A DNA stretch of 64,000 nucleotides from the NCBI RefSeq assembly GCF_011007365.1, contig NZ_WFKM01000012.1, forward strand, positions 1 to 64,000. The letters are read 5' to 3'. A program made the position numbers and the translations under genes. How positions within the stretch are numbered: position 1 is the first letter of the stretch; every line of letters starts with the position of its first letter. The notes under the pieces were generated by a model. It was given only the letters and a program-made list of their open reading frames with translations. It had not been told where the DNA came from and made no database searches. Positions 1 to 8,538 of this stretch are shown piece by piece. The stretch is from Sphingobacterium sp. xlx-96. GTDB lineage: Bacteria; Bacteroidota; Bacteroidia; Sphingobacteriales; Sphingobacteriaceae.

Positions 1-2
1 AC

Positions 3-1040
3 CGCAGCAAGGAGCATCTGCTGGAAATCGAAAGTAAATTTTTCGAACATTGCCGCAAGCAGGGCTACCCCGAAAGTGCGAGCAGGGAGATATGGCGGCA
101 GATGGAGAGCTTTGCAGGGTACTCTTTCAACAAGGCGCACTCGGCTTCCTTCGCGGTGGAAAGCTATCAGAGTCTGTTTCTGAAGACGTACTACCCTAAG
201 GAGTTTATGGTGGCGGTGCTGAACAACTATGGGGGCTTCTACAACCGCAAGGTGTATGTCAATGAAGCTAAGCGTGCAGGTGCCCGAGTGAACCTGCCTT
301 GTGTGAACAGGTCGGTATTTGCGGCAACGATCTATGGGGATGACATCTTTCTGGGATTTGACGCGCTGCTGAATCTGAATGATAAGCTGGCGCTGCGTAT
401 CCCGGCCGAACGAATGGCCAATGGGGAATATACGAGTCTGGAAAACTTTGTACTGCGTACGGGAGCCAAACTGGAGCAGCTGATTATCCTTATCCGAACG
501 GGGGCTTTCCGCTTTATGGGACTGGGCAAAAAGGAACTGCTATGGGAAGTGCATCTCCTGCTGTCAAAGGATAAGCGGGCGGAAACGGTACCACTACTCT
601 TTGAAATGGCGAGCCGTAAACCGGTACTACCGAAGTTGCAAAGCTCGGTACTGGAGGACTATTATGATGAAATAGAACTGATCGGTTTTGGGGTGTCGGG
701 TTCGCTATTTGATCTGGCTCGGAGTGATTATAAAGGGGACGCCAAGGCTGCGGATCTGATGAAGCAGGAAGGAAAAATGATCCGTATGGTGGGGGATTTT
801 GTGGTCGAAAAGTATGTACGTACGAAAAGCGAGAAGCTGATGAAATTCGGCACTTTCCTCGATGCAGCGGGGGATTTTTTTTTTACGGTACACTTCCCTC
901 CTTCGCTGGCCCAATACCCCTTGCGGGGCAATGGCCTATACCTGATCGAGGGTAAGGTGGTCGTCGAATTTGGATGCCCTGCCATCGAGGTGACCCGATG
1001 TGGCAAGATGCCACTGAAACCTGATCCGAGAAGTGTTTAA
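3..1040 (+). CDS. dnaE: DNA polymerase III alpha subunit (DnaE family), C-terminal part
   Basis: This is the 3' end of a gene that begins before the window; the reading frame is open from base 3. The visible 345 residues carry the DnaE signature FAGYSFNKAHSASFA and the following LKTYYPKEFM block of the fingers region, then a helix-hairpin-helix-like stretch and an OB-fold region near the end. The protein stops soon after the OB fold, so no long tau-binding tail is seen. In Bacteroidota such shorter DnaE copies are usually the second, DnaE2/ImuC-type polymerase used in damage tolerance. That reading is inference, because the ImuA/ImuB partners would lie upstream, outside the window. The next gene starts 2 bases later. 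Confidence 0.9.
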   Translation, partial: RSKEHLLEIESKFFEHCRKQGYPESASREIWRQMESFAGYSFNKAHSASFAVESYQSLFLKTYYPKEFMVAVLNNYGGFYNRKVYVNEAKRAGARVNLPCVNRSVFAATIYGDDIFLGFDALLNLNDKLALRIPAERMANGEYTSLENFVLRTGAKLEQLIILIRTGAFRFMGLGKKELLWEVHLLLSKDKRAETVPLLFEMASRKPVLPKLQSSVLEDYYDEIELIGFGVSGSLFDLARSDYKGDAKAADLMKQEGKMIRMVGDFVVEKYVRTKSEKLMKFGTFLDAAGDFFFTVHFPPSLAQYPLRGNGLYLIEGKVVVEFGCPAIEVTRCGKMPLKPDPRSV

Positions 1041-1042
1041 TA

Positions 1043-2416
1043 ATGATGAATTTGGAATACGCAATTGTAGATATTGAAACTACGGGCGGGAATGCCCGAG
1101 GTAGCCGTATGACGGAGATCGCGATCCGCATACACAATGGTAAGGAAGTGATTGAATCCTTCGATTCGCTGATCAACCCGGAAAAGAATATTCCGCTTGC
1201 CATATTTGCCCTCACAGGCATAGACAACGAGATGGTTCGGCATGCACCTGTCTTTGGTGATATTGCTAAGCGTGTGTTTGAAATGCTGGAAGGTCGGATC
1301 TTTGTGGCGCATAATGTGAACTTTGATTACTCTTTTATCAAACATCAGCTGGCCGAATGTGGTATCAAATGGGCTGCAAAGAAGCTCTGCACGGTTCGCA
1401 TGGCACGCAAGATAAAGCCCGGCCACCGCTCCTACAGCCTCGGCTACCTCTGCGACGATCTGGACATACCTATCCTGAACAGACACCGTGCAGGTGGTGA
1501 TTGTGAGGCTACGGCAATTCTATTCAGCCGCTTACTGGAATGGGATGAAGACGGAGTAATCGCAGGAATGATTAAAAAGTCATCGAAAGATCAACGCCTC
1601 CCCCCTAATCTCCCCGCCGATCAGTTTGAAGCATTGCCGGAACGACCAGGGGTATACTACTTTCATGACCTGAAAGGTAAGGTCATCTATGTGGGCAAGG
1701 CGCTAAATATTAAGAAACGGGTGGGACAGCACTTCTCTGGACACAATATCAATCCGCAAAGGCAGAACTTTATGAAGGAGATATATGCGATATCTTCGGA
1801 AATATGTGCTACGGAGCTCATGGCGCTCCTGCTCGAATGTGCGGAGATAAAAAGGTTATGGCCTGCACATAATCGTGCGCTGAAGAAGTATGAACCGAAG
1901 TTTGGACTGTTTGTGTACGAGGATATGGCAGGCTACAGACGCCTAGCCGTAGGTAAACTCTCTAAATTCCACACCTGCTATATGATGGTGAACCGCGAAT
2001 ATGATGCTGTGAAGTTGCTCTCGGGACTGGTGGATAGGTACGGTATAGATACGCGCCTATGTTCGTTCACCAATACGAAGCTCTCCCGTCAGGATATCGC
2101 ACAGACGGCCATCGTGGCGCACCTACCTCCTGTAGATGAACATAATGCGCTGGTGGAGTCGGCTCTCGAGGAACTGCAACGTTGCCGCCCTACATTTGCG
2201 CTATTTGATAAGGGGCGCGATGGCAATGAGAAAAGCTGTGTATTTATTGAAAAAGGCAATTTCTACGGCATGGGCTACATCGATAGCGGGTGTCAGCTCA
2301 GCGACATCGATGATGTACGTGACAACCTGACCCGCTATGCCGGAAATCACTATATGGTACAGTTGATCATCAACTATGCGGAGAGGTATCCAAGGAAGGT
2401 GATGAATTTGGCGTAA
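1043..2416 (+). CDS. DEDDh exonuclease fused to a GIY-YIG nuclease domain
   Basis: The 457-residue protein starts with a DnaQ/epsilon-type 3'-5' exonuclease domain (about residues 5-165). Its acidic and histidine residues are visible: D10 and E12 in VDIETTG, D95 in NVNFD, H148 and D153. A GIY-YIG domain like that of UvrC/Cho follows (about 199-285), with GVYYF, IYVGKA, R226 and the later ELMALLLE segment. The remaining 170 residues are not recognised. The gene lies 2 bp behind a DnaE-family polymerase, so it may supply proofreading or incision activity to that polymerase. DnaQ-UvrC-type fusions are known in bacteria. The cellular substrate is inferred. Confidence 0.9.
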   Translation: MMNLEYAIVDIETTGGNARGSRMTEIAIRIHNGKEVIESFDSLINPEKNIPLAIFALTGIDNEMVRHAPVFGDIAKRVFEMLEGRIFVAHNVNFDYSFIKHQLAECGIKWAAKKLCTVRMARKIKPGHRSYSLGYLCDDLDIPILNRHRAGGDCEATAILFSRLLEWDEDGVIAGMIKKSSKDQRLPPNLPADQFEALPERPGVYYFHDLKGKVIYVGKALNIKKRVGQHFSGHNINPQRQNFMKEIYAISSEICATELMALLLECAEIKRLWPAHNRALKKYEPKFGLFVYEDMAGYRRLAVGKLSKFHTCYMMVNREYDAVKLLSGLVDRYGIDTRLCSFTNTKLSRQDIAQTAIVAHLPPVDEHNALVESALEELQRCRPTFALFDKGRDGNEKSCVFIEKGNFYGMGYIDSGCQLSDIDDVRDNLTRYAGNHYMVQLIINYAERYPRKVMNLA

Positions 2417-2428
2417 AGTGCGCGTCTG

Positions 2429-2710
2429 TCACTCTTTATCCTTATAAACATAAAACACGTGTCCTTTTAAATTTTCGTGATCATTATTGATTATTGCATC
2501 CTCTATAAATAATACGTGTTTCTTTAAGAAAGGCATCCTGTTATGATACATTTTATTATTGTAAGGATCTATATAAATATCCAAATTTACGCGGTCTGGT
2601 ACCCAGCTTGGATCTGGATGTCCAACTTCTGACGCCGACCGCAGGATATTGAAGCCCAAATCTCGGAGTTCGTGTAATATGGGAATACTTAGTTTTACAA
2701 ATCCAATCAT
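2429..2710 (-). CDS. small unknown protein, paralogue family copy A
   Basis: This 93-residue protein matches no family I know. It resembles the products at 13150-13398 and 25217-25486: all three have an N-terminal helix ending in GFNILRS or GYNALTS, a central W-x-P-x-x-V, and a C-terminal L-x-G-x-VF block. Copies A and B share the start MIGFVKL and end in VFYVY. There is no signal peptide or membrane segment, so it is probably cytoplasmic. The three copies lie on the same strand with unrelated neighbours, and their repeated presence argues that they are real genes. No function can be assigned. Confidence 0.7.
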   Translation of the reverse strand: MIGFVKLSIPILHELRDLGFNILRSASEVGHPDPSWVPDRVNLDIYIDPYNNKMYHNRMPFLKKHVLFIEDAIINNDHENLKGHVFYVYKDKE

Positions 2711-2843
2711 TATTATAATTAAGTGTTTTAATATACAACGGTCGAAGCTTAATAAAGTTGAAAATTTCTCATAATTCTATAAACAGGTAATACAATTTTG
2801 GTTTGCTTTTTGTAACAATGAGTGGGAACAATGATCTTGTACT

Positions 2844-3434
2844 ATGATTAAAACGATTAGCAAATTATCTATTATCACGGCCGTACTGTTTAGTACTTCA
2901 TGCGGGGAAAGACCTTCTAAAAACGATGACAAACAGGAAAAACAAGCGGAAAAGGACAGCACGCATGTTCTAATTAGCATCTCGCAGCGACAACTTTATG
3001 TACTGGAAGGTACCGATACCCTTAAAAAATATCCTATAGCAGTGGGAAAAGATGGACATCCTACTCCTGAGGGTGATTTTCAGATTCATCAGATTGACTG
3101 GAACCCGGACTGGACTCCACCAGAAAGCGAATGGGCAAAATCCGAAAACTATAAAAAACCGGGAGAGGAAGGTAACCCTATGGGTCGGGCACGTATCGTA
3201 TACCAAATGCCGTATACTATTCATGGCACAAAAGACATCCAATCTCTGGGTAATGCCGAATCGCACGGTTCGGTCCGGATGGCCAATAGCGATGTAATAG
3301 AACTAGGTAAATTACTTATGCAAAAATCGGGAACAGAAAAGTCTGACGATTGGTTCAAAGGGGTATTGAATGACTCCACAAAAATGGAATCGGTAAAACT
3401 AGAGAAGCATATTTCCTTAAAAAATGTACAATAA
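2844..3434 (+). CDS. L,D-transpeptidase-like (YkuD) lipoprotein with Ser at the catalytic Cys position
   Basis: The 196-residue protein starts with a lipoprotein-like signal ending at C20, followed by a charged linker. Residues 40-155 look like a YkuD domain: ISISQRQLYVLEG, GHPTPEG, and the histidine motif IHGTK. In this family the second motif is SHGC[VI]R, whose Cys forms the acyl-enzyme in peptidoglycan cross-linking. Here it reads SHGSVRM, with Ser143 encoded by TCG at 3270-3272. The protein may be inactive, may bind cell wall only, or may use serine. A strong terminator follows directly. The fold assignment is firm; activity is open. Confidence 0.85.
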   Translation: MIKTISKLSIITAVLFSTSCGERPSKNDDKQEKQAEKDSTHVLISISQRQLYVLEGTDTLKKYPIAVGKDGHPTPEGDFQIHQIDWNPDWTPPESEWAKSENYKKPGEEGNPMGRARIVYQMPYTIHGTKDIQSLGNAESHGSVRMANSDVIELGKLLMQKSGTEKSDDWFKGVLNDSTKMESVKLEKHISLKNVQ

Positions 3435-3442
3435 AAATCGTG

Positions 3443-3483
3443 CTGCGTCCTTGAGTCGTTACACACAAGGACGCAGTATTTTT
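3443..3483 (+). terminator. intrinsic terminator after the L,D-transpeptidase-like gene
   Basis: CTGCGTCCTTG (3443-3453) pairs perfectly with CAAGGACGCAG (3466-3476), giving an 11-bp stem with a 12-nt loop. A T-rich run follows at 3477-3483. Confidence 0.85.
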
Positions 3484-3557
3484 GTCCAATCAAAAAGGAT
3501 GAAAAGACGATTCTTAGGGAGAAAATTAGCCTATCACTCTGTTTAGAAACTTATATT

Positions 3558-4619
3558 TTAACTTCTTGGAATCGTAACATTCACGACAGTCCCACCGCTA
3601 GGCGGTGAACTAATGTGAACATTCCCATTTAATAGTTTGATCTTGCTGAGGATGCTTGCTAATCCAATGCTGCCCTTCTCCATTTGCGAAATATTTATTC
3701 CACGTCCATCATCGCGTATGGCGATTAAAATCTCTTCGGGACTAACTTCAATATTGATTTTACAATGTGATGCATAGGCATGCCGTACAACATTGGTCAT
3801 TAATTCCTGAACCGTGCGATATACCGCAAGCTGTAAATATTTCTCTATTTTTTTGTACGGGCCTTTAATTTCACAATTGAATTTGGTGCTACCTGAAAAT
3901 TCTACACAAATGTCTTCAATCGCACTTTTAAGTCCGAACTGTTCGAAGTTGAGGGGCGTAAGTTCATTGGAAATTCGACGTGTCTCCTCAATAACCTCCT
4001 TTAAGAGCTTGTCCGTATATGCTTTTGCTTCTTTGAATTCACTTTCATTTAAATCGTAATTAAGCGTCGACATACTGATTTTAATTCCATAAAGGATTTG
4101 GCCGATACCGTTGTGAAGTCGCTCAGAAATCTGCTTCCTTTCTTCTTCCAAAGTGCTCAGCGATACCCTGAAAATCTCGCGTTGCTGCTCTGCTTCTAAT
4201 TTACGAATCCTTCTTTCAGCAGCACGCGCAGCAGATATTCTCATTTCTATGCCTTTTTTGTATGCAGTGATATCTCGTGTGGTGGTCGCTACTCCATCTC
4301 CCTGTTTGACTGATGACTGTTGAAACCACCCGTTAAATTGTTCATGGACATAGTGACGAATACTCTCGTCAGGCAGACCTGTTTCCACCACCTTTTTGAA
4401 AGTTTCAAAAATGCCCGTTTCTACCACTCCAGGATTTAAAGTAAGTAGGCTTTTGCCAATAACATCACCATACTTTTTTTCTGAAGTTTTATTATTTAAC
4501 ACCCATATGAAATCCACTATTTCATCATTATCATTACGTACAGCCCTGAACACTTGAATCATATCCAAAGAGCTATCTATAGTGTTGCGAAGGATGTCTT
4601 GGTCCCTATTTAATTCCAT
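3558..4619 (-). CDS. PAS sensor histidine kinase, NarL/HisKA_3 type
   Basis: The 353-residue protein has a PAS-like domain at about 10-120, a short coiled coil (about 130-160), and a HisKA_3 domain with phosphoacceptor H169 in RLHNGIGQ. A HATPase follows with ELMTNVVRHA, DDGRGI and GSIGLAS. There is no membrane segment, so it is a soluble sensor. Kinases of this class phosphorylate LuxR/NarL-type regulators, but none is adjacent, so the partner is unknown. The start ATG lies in an AT-rich leader without a clear ribosome site. Confidence 0.9.
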   Translation of the reverse strand: MELNRDQDILRNTIDSSLDMIQVFRAVRNDNDEIVDFIWVLNNKTSEKKYGDVIGKSLLTLNPGVVETGIFETFKKVVETGLPDESIRHYVHEQFNGWFQQSSVKQGDGVATTTRDITAYKKGIEMRISAARAAERRIRKLEAEQQREIFRVSLSTLEEERKQISERLHNGIGQILYGIKISMSTLNYDLNESEFKEAKAYTDKLLKEVIEETRRISNELTPLNFEQFGLKSAIEDICVEFSGSTKFNCEIKGPYKKIEKYLQLAVYRTVQELMTNVVRHAYASHCKINIEVSPEEILIAIRDDGRGINISQMEKGSIGLASILSKIKLLNGNVHISSPPSGGTVVNVTIPRS

Positions 4620-4937
4620 ATTTTCTCCCCATTTTTTACAGCCTCAACCATACATTAAATTCTAACTTCATTCAATAGTTTATACAGAGCCCCCTTCCTG
4701 GGAATATATATCTAAAAAGGATATTTGTTCTGGTATAGAACATTAAATGGAGATTTTAGTTCAATTGTGCAAAGCTATAACACGCTCTACAACTTAAATG
4801 AAACAAAACTCCTCTTTTATCGTTATATTAGTACTCTCATCTGGATAACAGGCACCCTATCGGTGGTAATAAATCAGAATAGCACTAAATCATAACTCGC
4901 TATTTTCTTGAAGCCCATTTGTTGAAAACATATACCT
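4620..4937. other. intergenic, 318 bp, AT-rich
   Basis: This lies between the divergent kinase and a small plus-strand gene, so it should hold promoters for both. I see no convincing ORF, hairpin or exact -7 consensus in it. Confidence 0.5.
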
Positions 4938-5165
4938 ATGGAAACTTCAAATTTGCAAATGGAAATCCTCCAACGGATTTACCTTAAAAAATCAATATGG
5001 GAATTAGAATCTATAGCTGGATTCCACCAAGCGCTAAAGTCGCTCTTTGCTATGTGTTACATTTATACATCCGAAGAAAAGGATCAACCCAATTCGTATG
5101 ATCCGTATTGCAACATTCAATTGACGGCACGCGGCAGAGCTGTTGCTTTGGGACGCTTGGTGTAA
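4938..5165 (+). CDS. small unknown protein, 75 aa
   Basis: The product is a short soluble protein with amphipathic helices at the N-terminus and a C-terminal LTARGRAVALGRLV. This resembles the last strand and helix of winged-helix repressors (T-x-x-G-R/K). It could be a small DNA-binding or protein-binding factor. No family is recognised and the assignment as a gene rests on codon pattern and an isolated position between two intergenic stretches. Confidence 0.5.
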   Translation: METSNLQMEILQRIYLKKSIWELESIAGFHQALKSLFAMCYIYTSEEKDQPNSYDPYCNIQLTARGRAVALGRLV

Positions 5166-5361
5166 GTGTAAAATAACAGGGTAATTAAGAGCAGATTATG
5201 GTGAGTCTCCATGAATAATCGAACTGGAGAATAGTGTAGGATTTATTTGCGTAGCAGTCGATTAAAACCACACATTAACCCAATGGAGAAGAATTAAAGA
5301 TTAATTGAATGGAGATGCGTGGCCAAAATAAAGCTACAAAACTAGAAAAAGTTGAAGCCCC

Positions 5362-5712
5362 CTAATAGTGATCTTTAGCAATCAATAGCTCTTTACCCCA
5401 ATCATTTAATTCCCAAAGTACATCTACTAATTTTTCACCAAGTGCTGTAAGTGAATATTCAACACGAGGTGGAAGCTCATTAAAGATTTTCTTGCTTAAA
5501 ATTCCGTCCTGTTCCAGTTCTTTTAAATGCTGATTTAAAACGCGTCTATCCACTTTGGCAATACCTCTTAACATTTCACTTGGACGTTTTTCACCCTCAT
5601 TAATACGCCATACGATTGGAATTTTCCATTTTCCGCTGATAGCGTTTACAGCAAATTCCAATGGACATATTTTTTCTTCTATCGCTCGTTCCTTTGTTTT
5701 CATCAGTGGCAT
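5362..5712 (-). CDS. HxlR-family transcriptional regulator
   Basis: The 116-residue protein is a winged-helix regulator of the HxlR type. It shows CPLEFAVNAISGKWK, the helix-turn-helix part ending VLNQHLKELEQDGIL and the wing ending VEYSLTALGEKL. The single N-terminal Cys (ICPLEF) matches the redox or electrophile-sensing Cys of relatives such as YodB and HypR. It is divergent from the peroxiredoxin gene, which it probably controls. An alternative start three codons in (5703, MKTKERA) is equally plausible. Confidence 0.9.
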   Translation of the reverse strand: MPLMKTKERAIEEKICPLEFAVNAISGKWKIPIVWRINEGEKRPSEMLRGIAKVDRRVLNQHLKELEQDGILSKKIFNELPPRVEYSLTALGEKLVDVLWELNDWGKELLIAKDHY

Positions 5713-5858
5713 TATTTTTTTATTGGATTATGAGAGCTTCCCCAATATTATGGTGGGCGCTTTCATAAAATTGACTTTTTTATCCCATTGGGACAATAAT
5801 ATGCGGTATTGTGGTTCTGATTTTTCTTTCAAAACTTTGCAAAAATATAAAATTAGAT

Positions 5859-6497
5859 ATGAAAAAACTGGAACAACAGATTAACGAACTAAATGAAAAT
5901 TTAGCGAATCAACTCCCAACGGAAATTTTAGAAGTATTCGGTAAATCTATTCAAGATTTGAAAGGTAGAAATATTGAAGATGGCAGTTTCCATCTAGGCG
6001 ATAAATTTCCTGATTTTAGTCTGCCAAATACGAATGATAAGAAAATAGCGCTAAAAGAACTTTTAGAAAACGGAAAAGTGATAATAGCTTTTTTTCGGGG
6101 CAACTGGTGCCCTTATTGCAATCTTGAATTAAGAGCCTTGCAGGACAACCTGAAACAGATTACAGATAGAAATGCAACGCTTGTTGCTATTTCGCCTCAA
6201 ACGCCTGACTATAGCGAAGAACTTAAAAGCAATCACAATTTAGATTTTGAATTATTGACAGACAAAAACAATGCCTTGGCTAAACAGCTTGGTATTGCGT
6301 TTGAACTTCAAAACTATGTAATTCCAGCATATAGCAGTTTGGGTATAGAACTGGCAGCATATAACGAGAATGATAATAACGAATTACCTTTTCCTGCGGT
6401 TTTTGTAATAGATACAAATGGCAACGTTAACTATAAATTTGTGGACAGCGACTATATGAACAGGGTAAATATAGAAGAACTGATAGCACAATTATGA
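5859..6497 (+). CDS. peroxiredoxin-like AhpC/TSA family protein
   Basis: The 212-residue product has a helical N-terminus (about 1-45) and a thioredoxin-fold AhpC/TSA domain. Its active site is GNWCPYC with C84 and C87, and LVAISPQTPDYS and FPAVFVIDTNG are also visible. It probably reduces peroxides or acts as a thiol oxidoreductase in the cytoplasm. I use the ATG at 5859 (MKKLEQQ) rather than an upstream in-frame ATG at 5811, because the upstream extension is low-quality and runs into the divergent promoter region. The next gene overlaps by 4 bp (ATGA), indicating an operon. Confidence 0.88.
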   Translation: MKKLEQQINELNENLANQLPTEILEVFGKSIQDLKGRNIEDGSFHLGDKFPDFSLPNTNDKKIALKELLENGKVIIAFFRGNWCPYCNLELRALQDNLKQITDRNATLVAISPQTPDYSEELKSNHNLDFELLTDKNNALAKQLGIAFELQNYVIPAYSSLGIELAAYNENDNNELPFPAVFVIDTNGNVNYKFVDSDYMNRVNIEELIAQL

Positions 6498-7300
6498 ACG
6501 AAGTAAGAAGAAAAGGAGCTAGAAGCACCAAGGATATTCCAGCAGAAATATTGACACAGCTTAACTGTGGAAAAATTGAAACAGCTAACCTCATAGAGTG
6601 GTTAGCTGTTGACCAAAGGCTATTATTGAAAAATTTACTCTCAGAAAATCAAAGGACAGATTATTTAAAACCTATTCTCAACAAAATTGACCAACTGAAA
6701 AAGCAAACTGTAAATACAGTAAATGAAGCTATCAGAACAGGAATTTTTGAGCTAACAGTCCGATACGATGATAGTGATTTCTTAACTGTATTATCGCACC
6801 ACAAAGCTGATTTGGTTCGCTGTTGGGCGACCTATACCATTGGCAAAAATGATAAACTGAATATTACAGAAACACTCCAACAAATTCGACCTTTTTCGGC
6901 CGATAAGCATTTTGGAGTAAGGGAAATTTGTTGGCTAACAGTAAGGGCTAAAATCTCTCAAAACCTAACCCAAAGTATTAAGATACTTTCCGAATGGACA
7001 TCACATCAGGATGAAAATATAAGAAGATTTACCACCGAAGCAACGAGACCACGTGGTGTATGGTGTGAACATATTGAAGAATTAAAACAAAATCCCGAAT
7101 TAGGCCTATCCATATTAGGACCCTTAAAATCAGATACATCAAAATACGTACAAGATAGCGTAGGTAATTGGCTCAATGACGCAAGTAAAACACAGCCTGA
7201 GTTTGTACGGCAACTTTGCATGCAATGGGAAGAGGAAACCGGGACAAATGAAACAAAATATATTATAAAAAAAGCGCTGCGAACTATAAATAAGCAGTAA
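6494..7300 (+). CDS. DNA alkylation repair HEAT-repeat protein (AlkC/AlkD-like)
   Basis: The 268-residue protein is built from helical HEAT-like repeats. The segments ENIRRFTTEATRPRG, LGPLKSDTSKYVQDSVGNWL and the terminal KKALRTINK match the repeat pattern of AlkC/AlkD-type 3-methyladenine glycosylases. These excise alkylated bases through a HEAT-repeat groove rather than base flipping by a classical fold. It overlaps the peroxiredoxin by 4 bp, so oxidant and alkylation defence appear co-transcribed. The exact subfamily is uncertain. Confidence 0.8.
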   Translation: MNEVRRKGARSTKDIPAEILTQLNCGKIETANLIEWLAVDQRLLLKNLLSENQRTDYLKPILNKIDQLKKQTVNTVNEAIRTGIFELTVRYDDSDFLTVLSHHKADLVRCWATYTIGKNDKLNITETLQQIRPFSADKHFGVREICWLTVRAKISQNLTQSIKILSEWTSHQDENIRRFTTEATRPRGVWCEHIEELKQNPELGLSILGPLKSDTSKYVQDSVGNWLNDASKTQPEFVRQLCMQWEEETGTNETKYIIKKALRTINKQ

Positions 7301-7642
7301 ATGGCGCTATTCCAAACGGGATAGCACCGAGAAATACCTTTAAAATTGACAACCGCCAAGCAACTGCGAATTTATTTATAGGGGGGATAAGTCACTTCAA
7401 TACGTCGTTAGTCGCCGTTGGATTTAAAACAAAACACAAAATGCCTATTTTATTTTGATTTGAGCCGCTACAGGACGGGGCAAAAATATTTATTATAAAA
7501 AGTAAGAGGAGCTAGTTTTTTAAAATTATACTTGACGCAAATATCTACAAAAGCTATTTTTGGATTCTAGACCTAAAAAGGTACAATTTTATTCAAGACA
7601 TTTTCTAAAAGCTATTAATATATAATTGTTAGTTATTACATC
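7301..7642. other. intergenic, 342 bp, AT-rich, no gene seen
   Basis: GCTATTCC (7306-7313) can pair with GGGATAGC (7318-7325), one G-T included, just after the repair gene; this may be a weak terminator, but there is no T-run. The rest is AT-rich leader for the next gene and shows no ORF. Confidence 0.4.
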
Positions 7643-8506
7643 ATGTTTAAAGGATTCATTTTTACCGAACATCTGAAGTCGAGAATCTTATCAAAAACTT
7701 TAATTCTCGCATGTATCTCTGCATCACTCGCAGTTCAAAATGTAGCGGCTCAGGAAGCCAAAAATGCATTAAGTTCAAATTTTAAAGTGAGATTGATCAA
7801 TTTGGAGGCCCCTTCTACAGAGGTATTCCGATATAATGGCTCTATCACTAACCCAAGTGGACAGGAAAAGATATATGAGCTACAATCTAACTTGCCGCCA
7901 GGATGGTCTGTTGCCTACAAAACCGAAGGTATGCAGGTAACGTCAGTCAACGTAGAGCCAAATACCAGTAAAGAGATTAGTATAGAAATAACACCATCGT
8001 ATACTGCGGATATAAAAAAACATATCATCCCAGTTAGAGCTATAAATCAAGGTGATACCGCGGTGGTCAAGCTAGAATCTGTTATAAAAGGCACATATAA
8101 AATGGAAATCTCTACGCAAAACCAGGTGCTAAGTGGTAATACGACAACTGGAAGTAAGAAAGAGTTATTCCTTACGATAAAAAACACAGGATCCATGCCC
8201 TTGGAAAATATTGAACTGACGACACAATTGCCTTCGAAATGGGAATCGAGCTTCGAAATAGATAAAATAGACAAACTCGAACCTGGTAAGACAAAGGATG
8301 TAAAAGTCAACATTAAAGTTCCAGACAAGACCATAGCCGGTGATTATATGGTCAATGTATCGGCTAAAAACAGTAACCTCGAATCTTCTTTGACATACCG
8401 GATGGAGATCAAAACTTCGCTCCTGACGGGTTGGCTAGGCATGTTATTGATCATTCTGGCTATTGGCTTTATTTATATATTGATTCGAAAATACGGTAGG
8501 CGGTAA
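7643..8506 (+). CDS. exported NEW3-domain (alpha-galactosidase-associated) membrane-anchored protein
   Basis: The 287-residue protein has a signal peptide ending near VAAQ (about residue 37). Two Ig-like NEW3/COG1470-type domains follow (about 45-145 and 155-255), marked by LPPGWS, EPNTSKEI and ELTTQLPSKWES, LEPGKTKDV. A C-terminal helix (GMLLIILAIGFIYILI) anchors it to the membrane with a short basic tail. It probably sits outside the membrane beside the ABC transporter encoded 32 bp downstream. Such triplets (NEW3 protein, ATPase, permease) are common, but the substrate is unknown. Confidence 0.85.
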   Translation: MFKGFIFTEHLKSRILSKTLILACISASLAVQNVAAQEAKNALSSNFKVRLINLEAPSTEVFRYNGSITNPSGQEKIYELQSNLPPGWSVAYKTEGMQVTSVNVEPNTSKEISIEITPSYTADIKKHIIPVRAINQGDTAVVKLESVIKGTYKMEISTQNQVLSGNTTTGSKKELFLTIKNTGSMPLENIELTTQLPSKWESSFEIDKIDKLEPGKTKDVKVNIKVPDKTIAGDYMVNVSAKNSNLESSLTYRMEIKTSLLTGWLGMLLIILAIGFIYILIRKYGRR

Positions 8507-8538
8507 GCTGGTTAAAAACAATTGAAAATCGAACAGAT

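Noticed and set aside
1037..1486. 149-codon minus-strand frame
   Set aside because: It is antisense to the well-supported exonuclease domain and has no family features.
7006..7359. 117-codon minus-strand frame overlapping the repair gene end
   Set aside because: Antisense to conserved HEAT-repeat segments; no family features.
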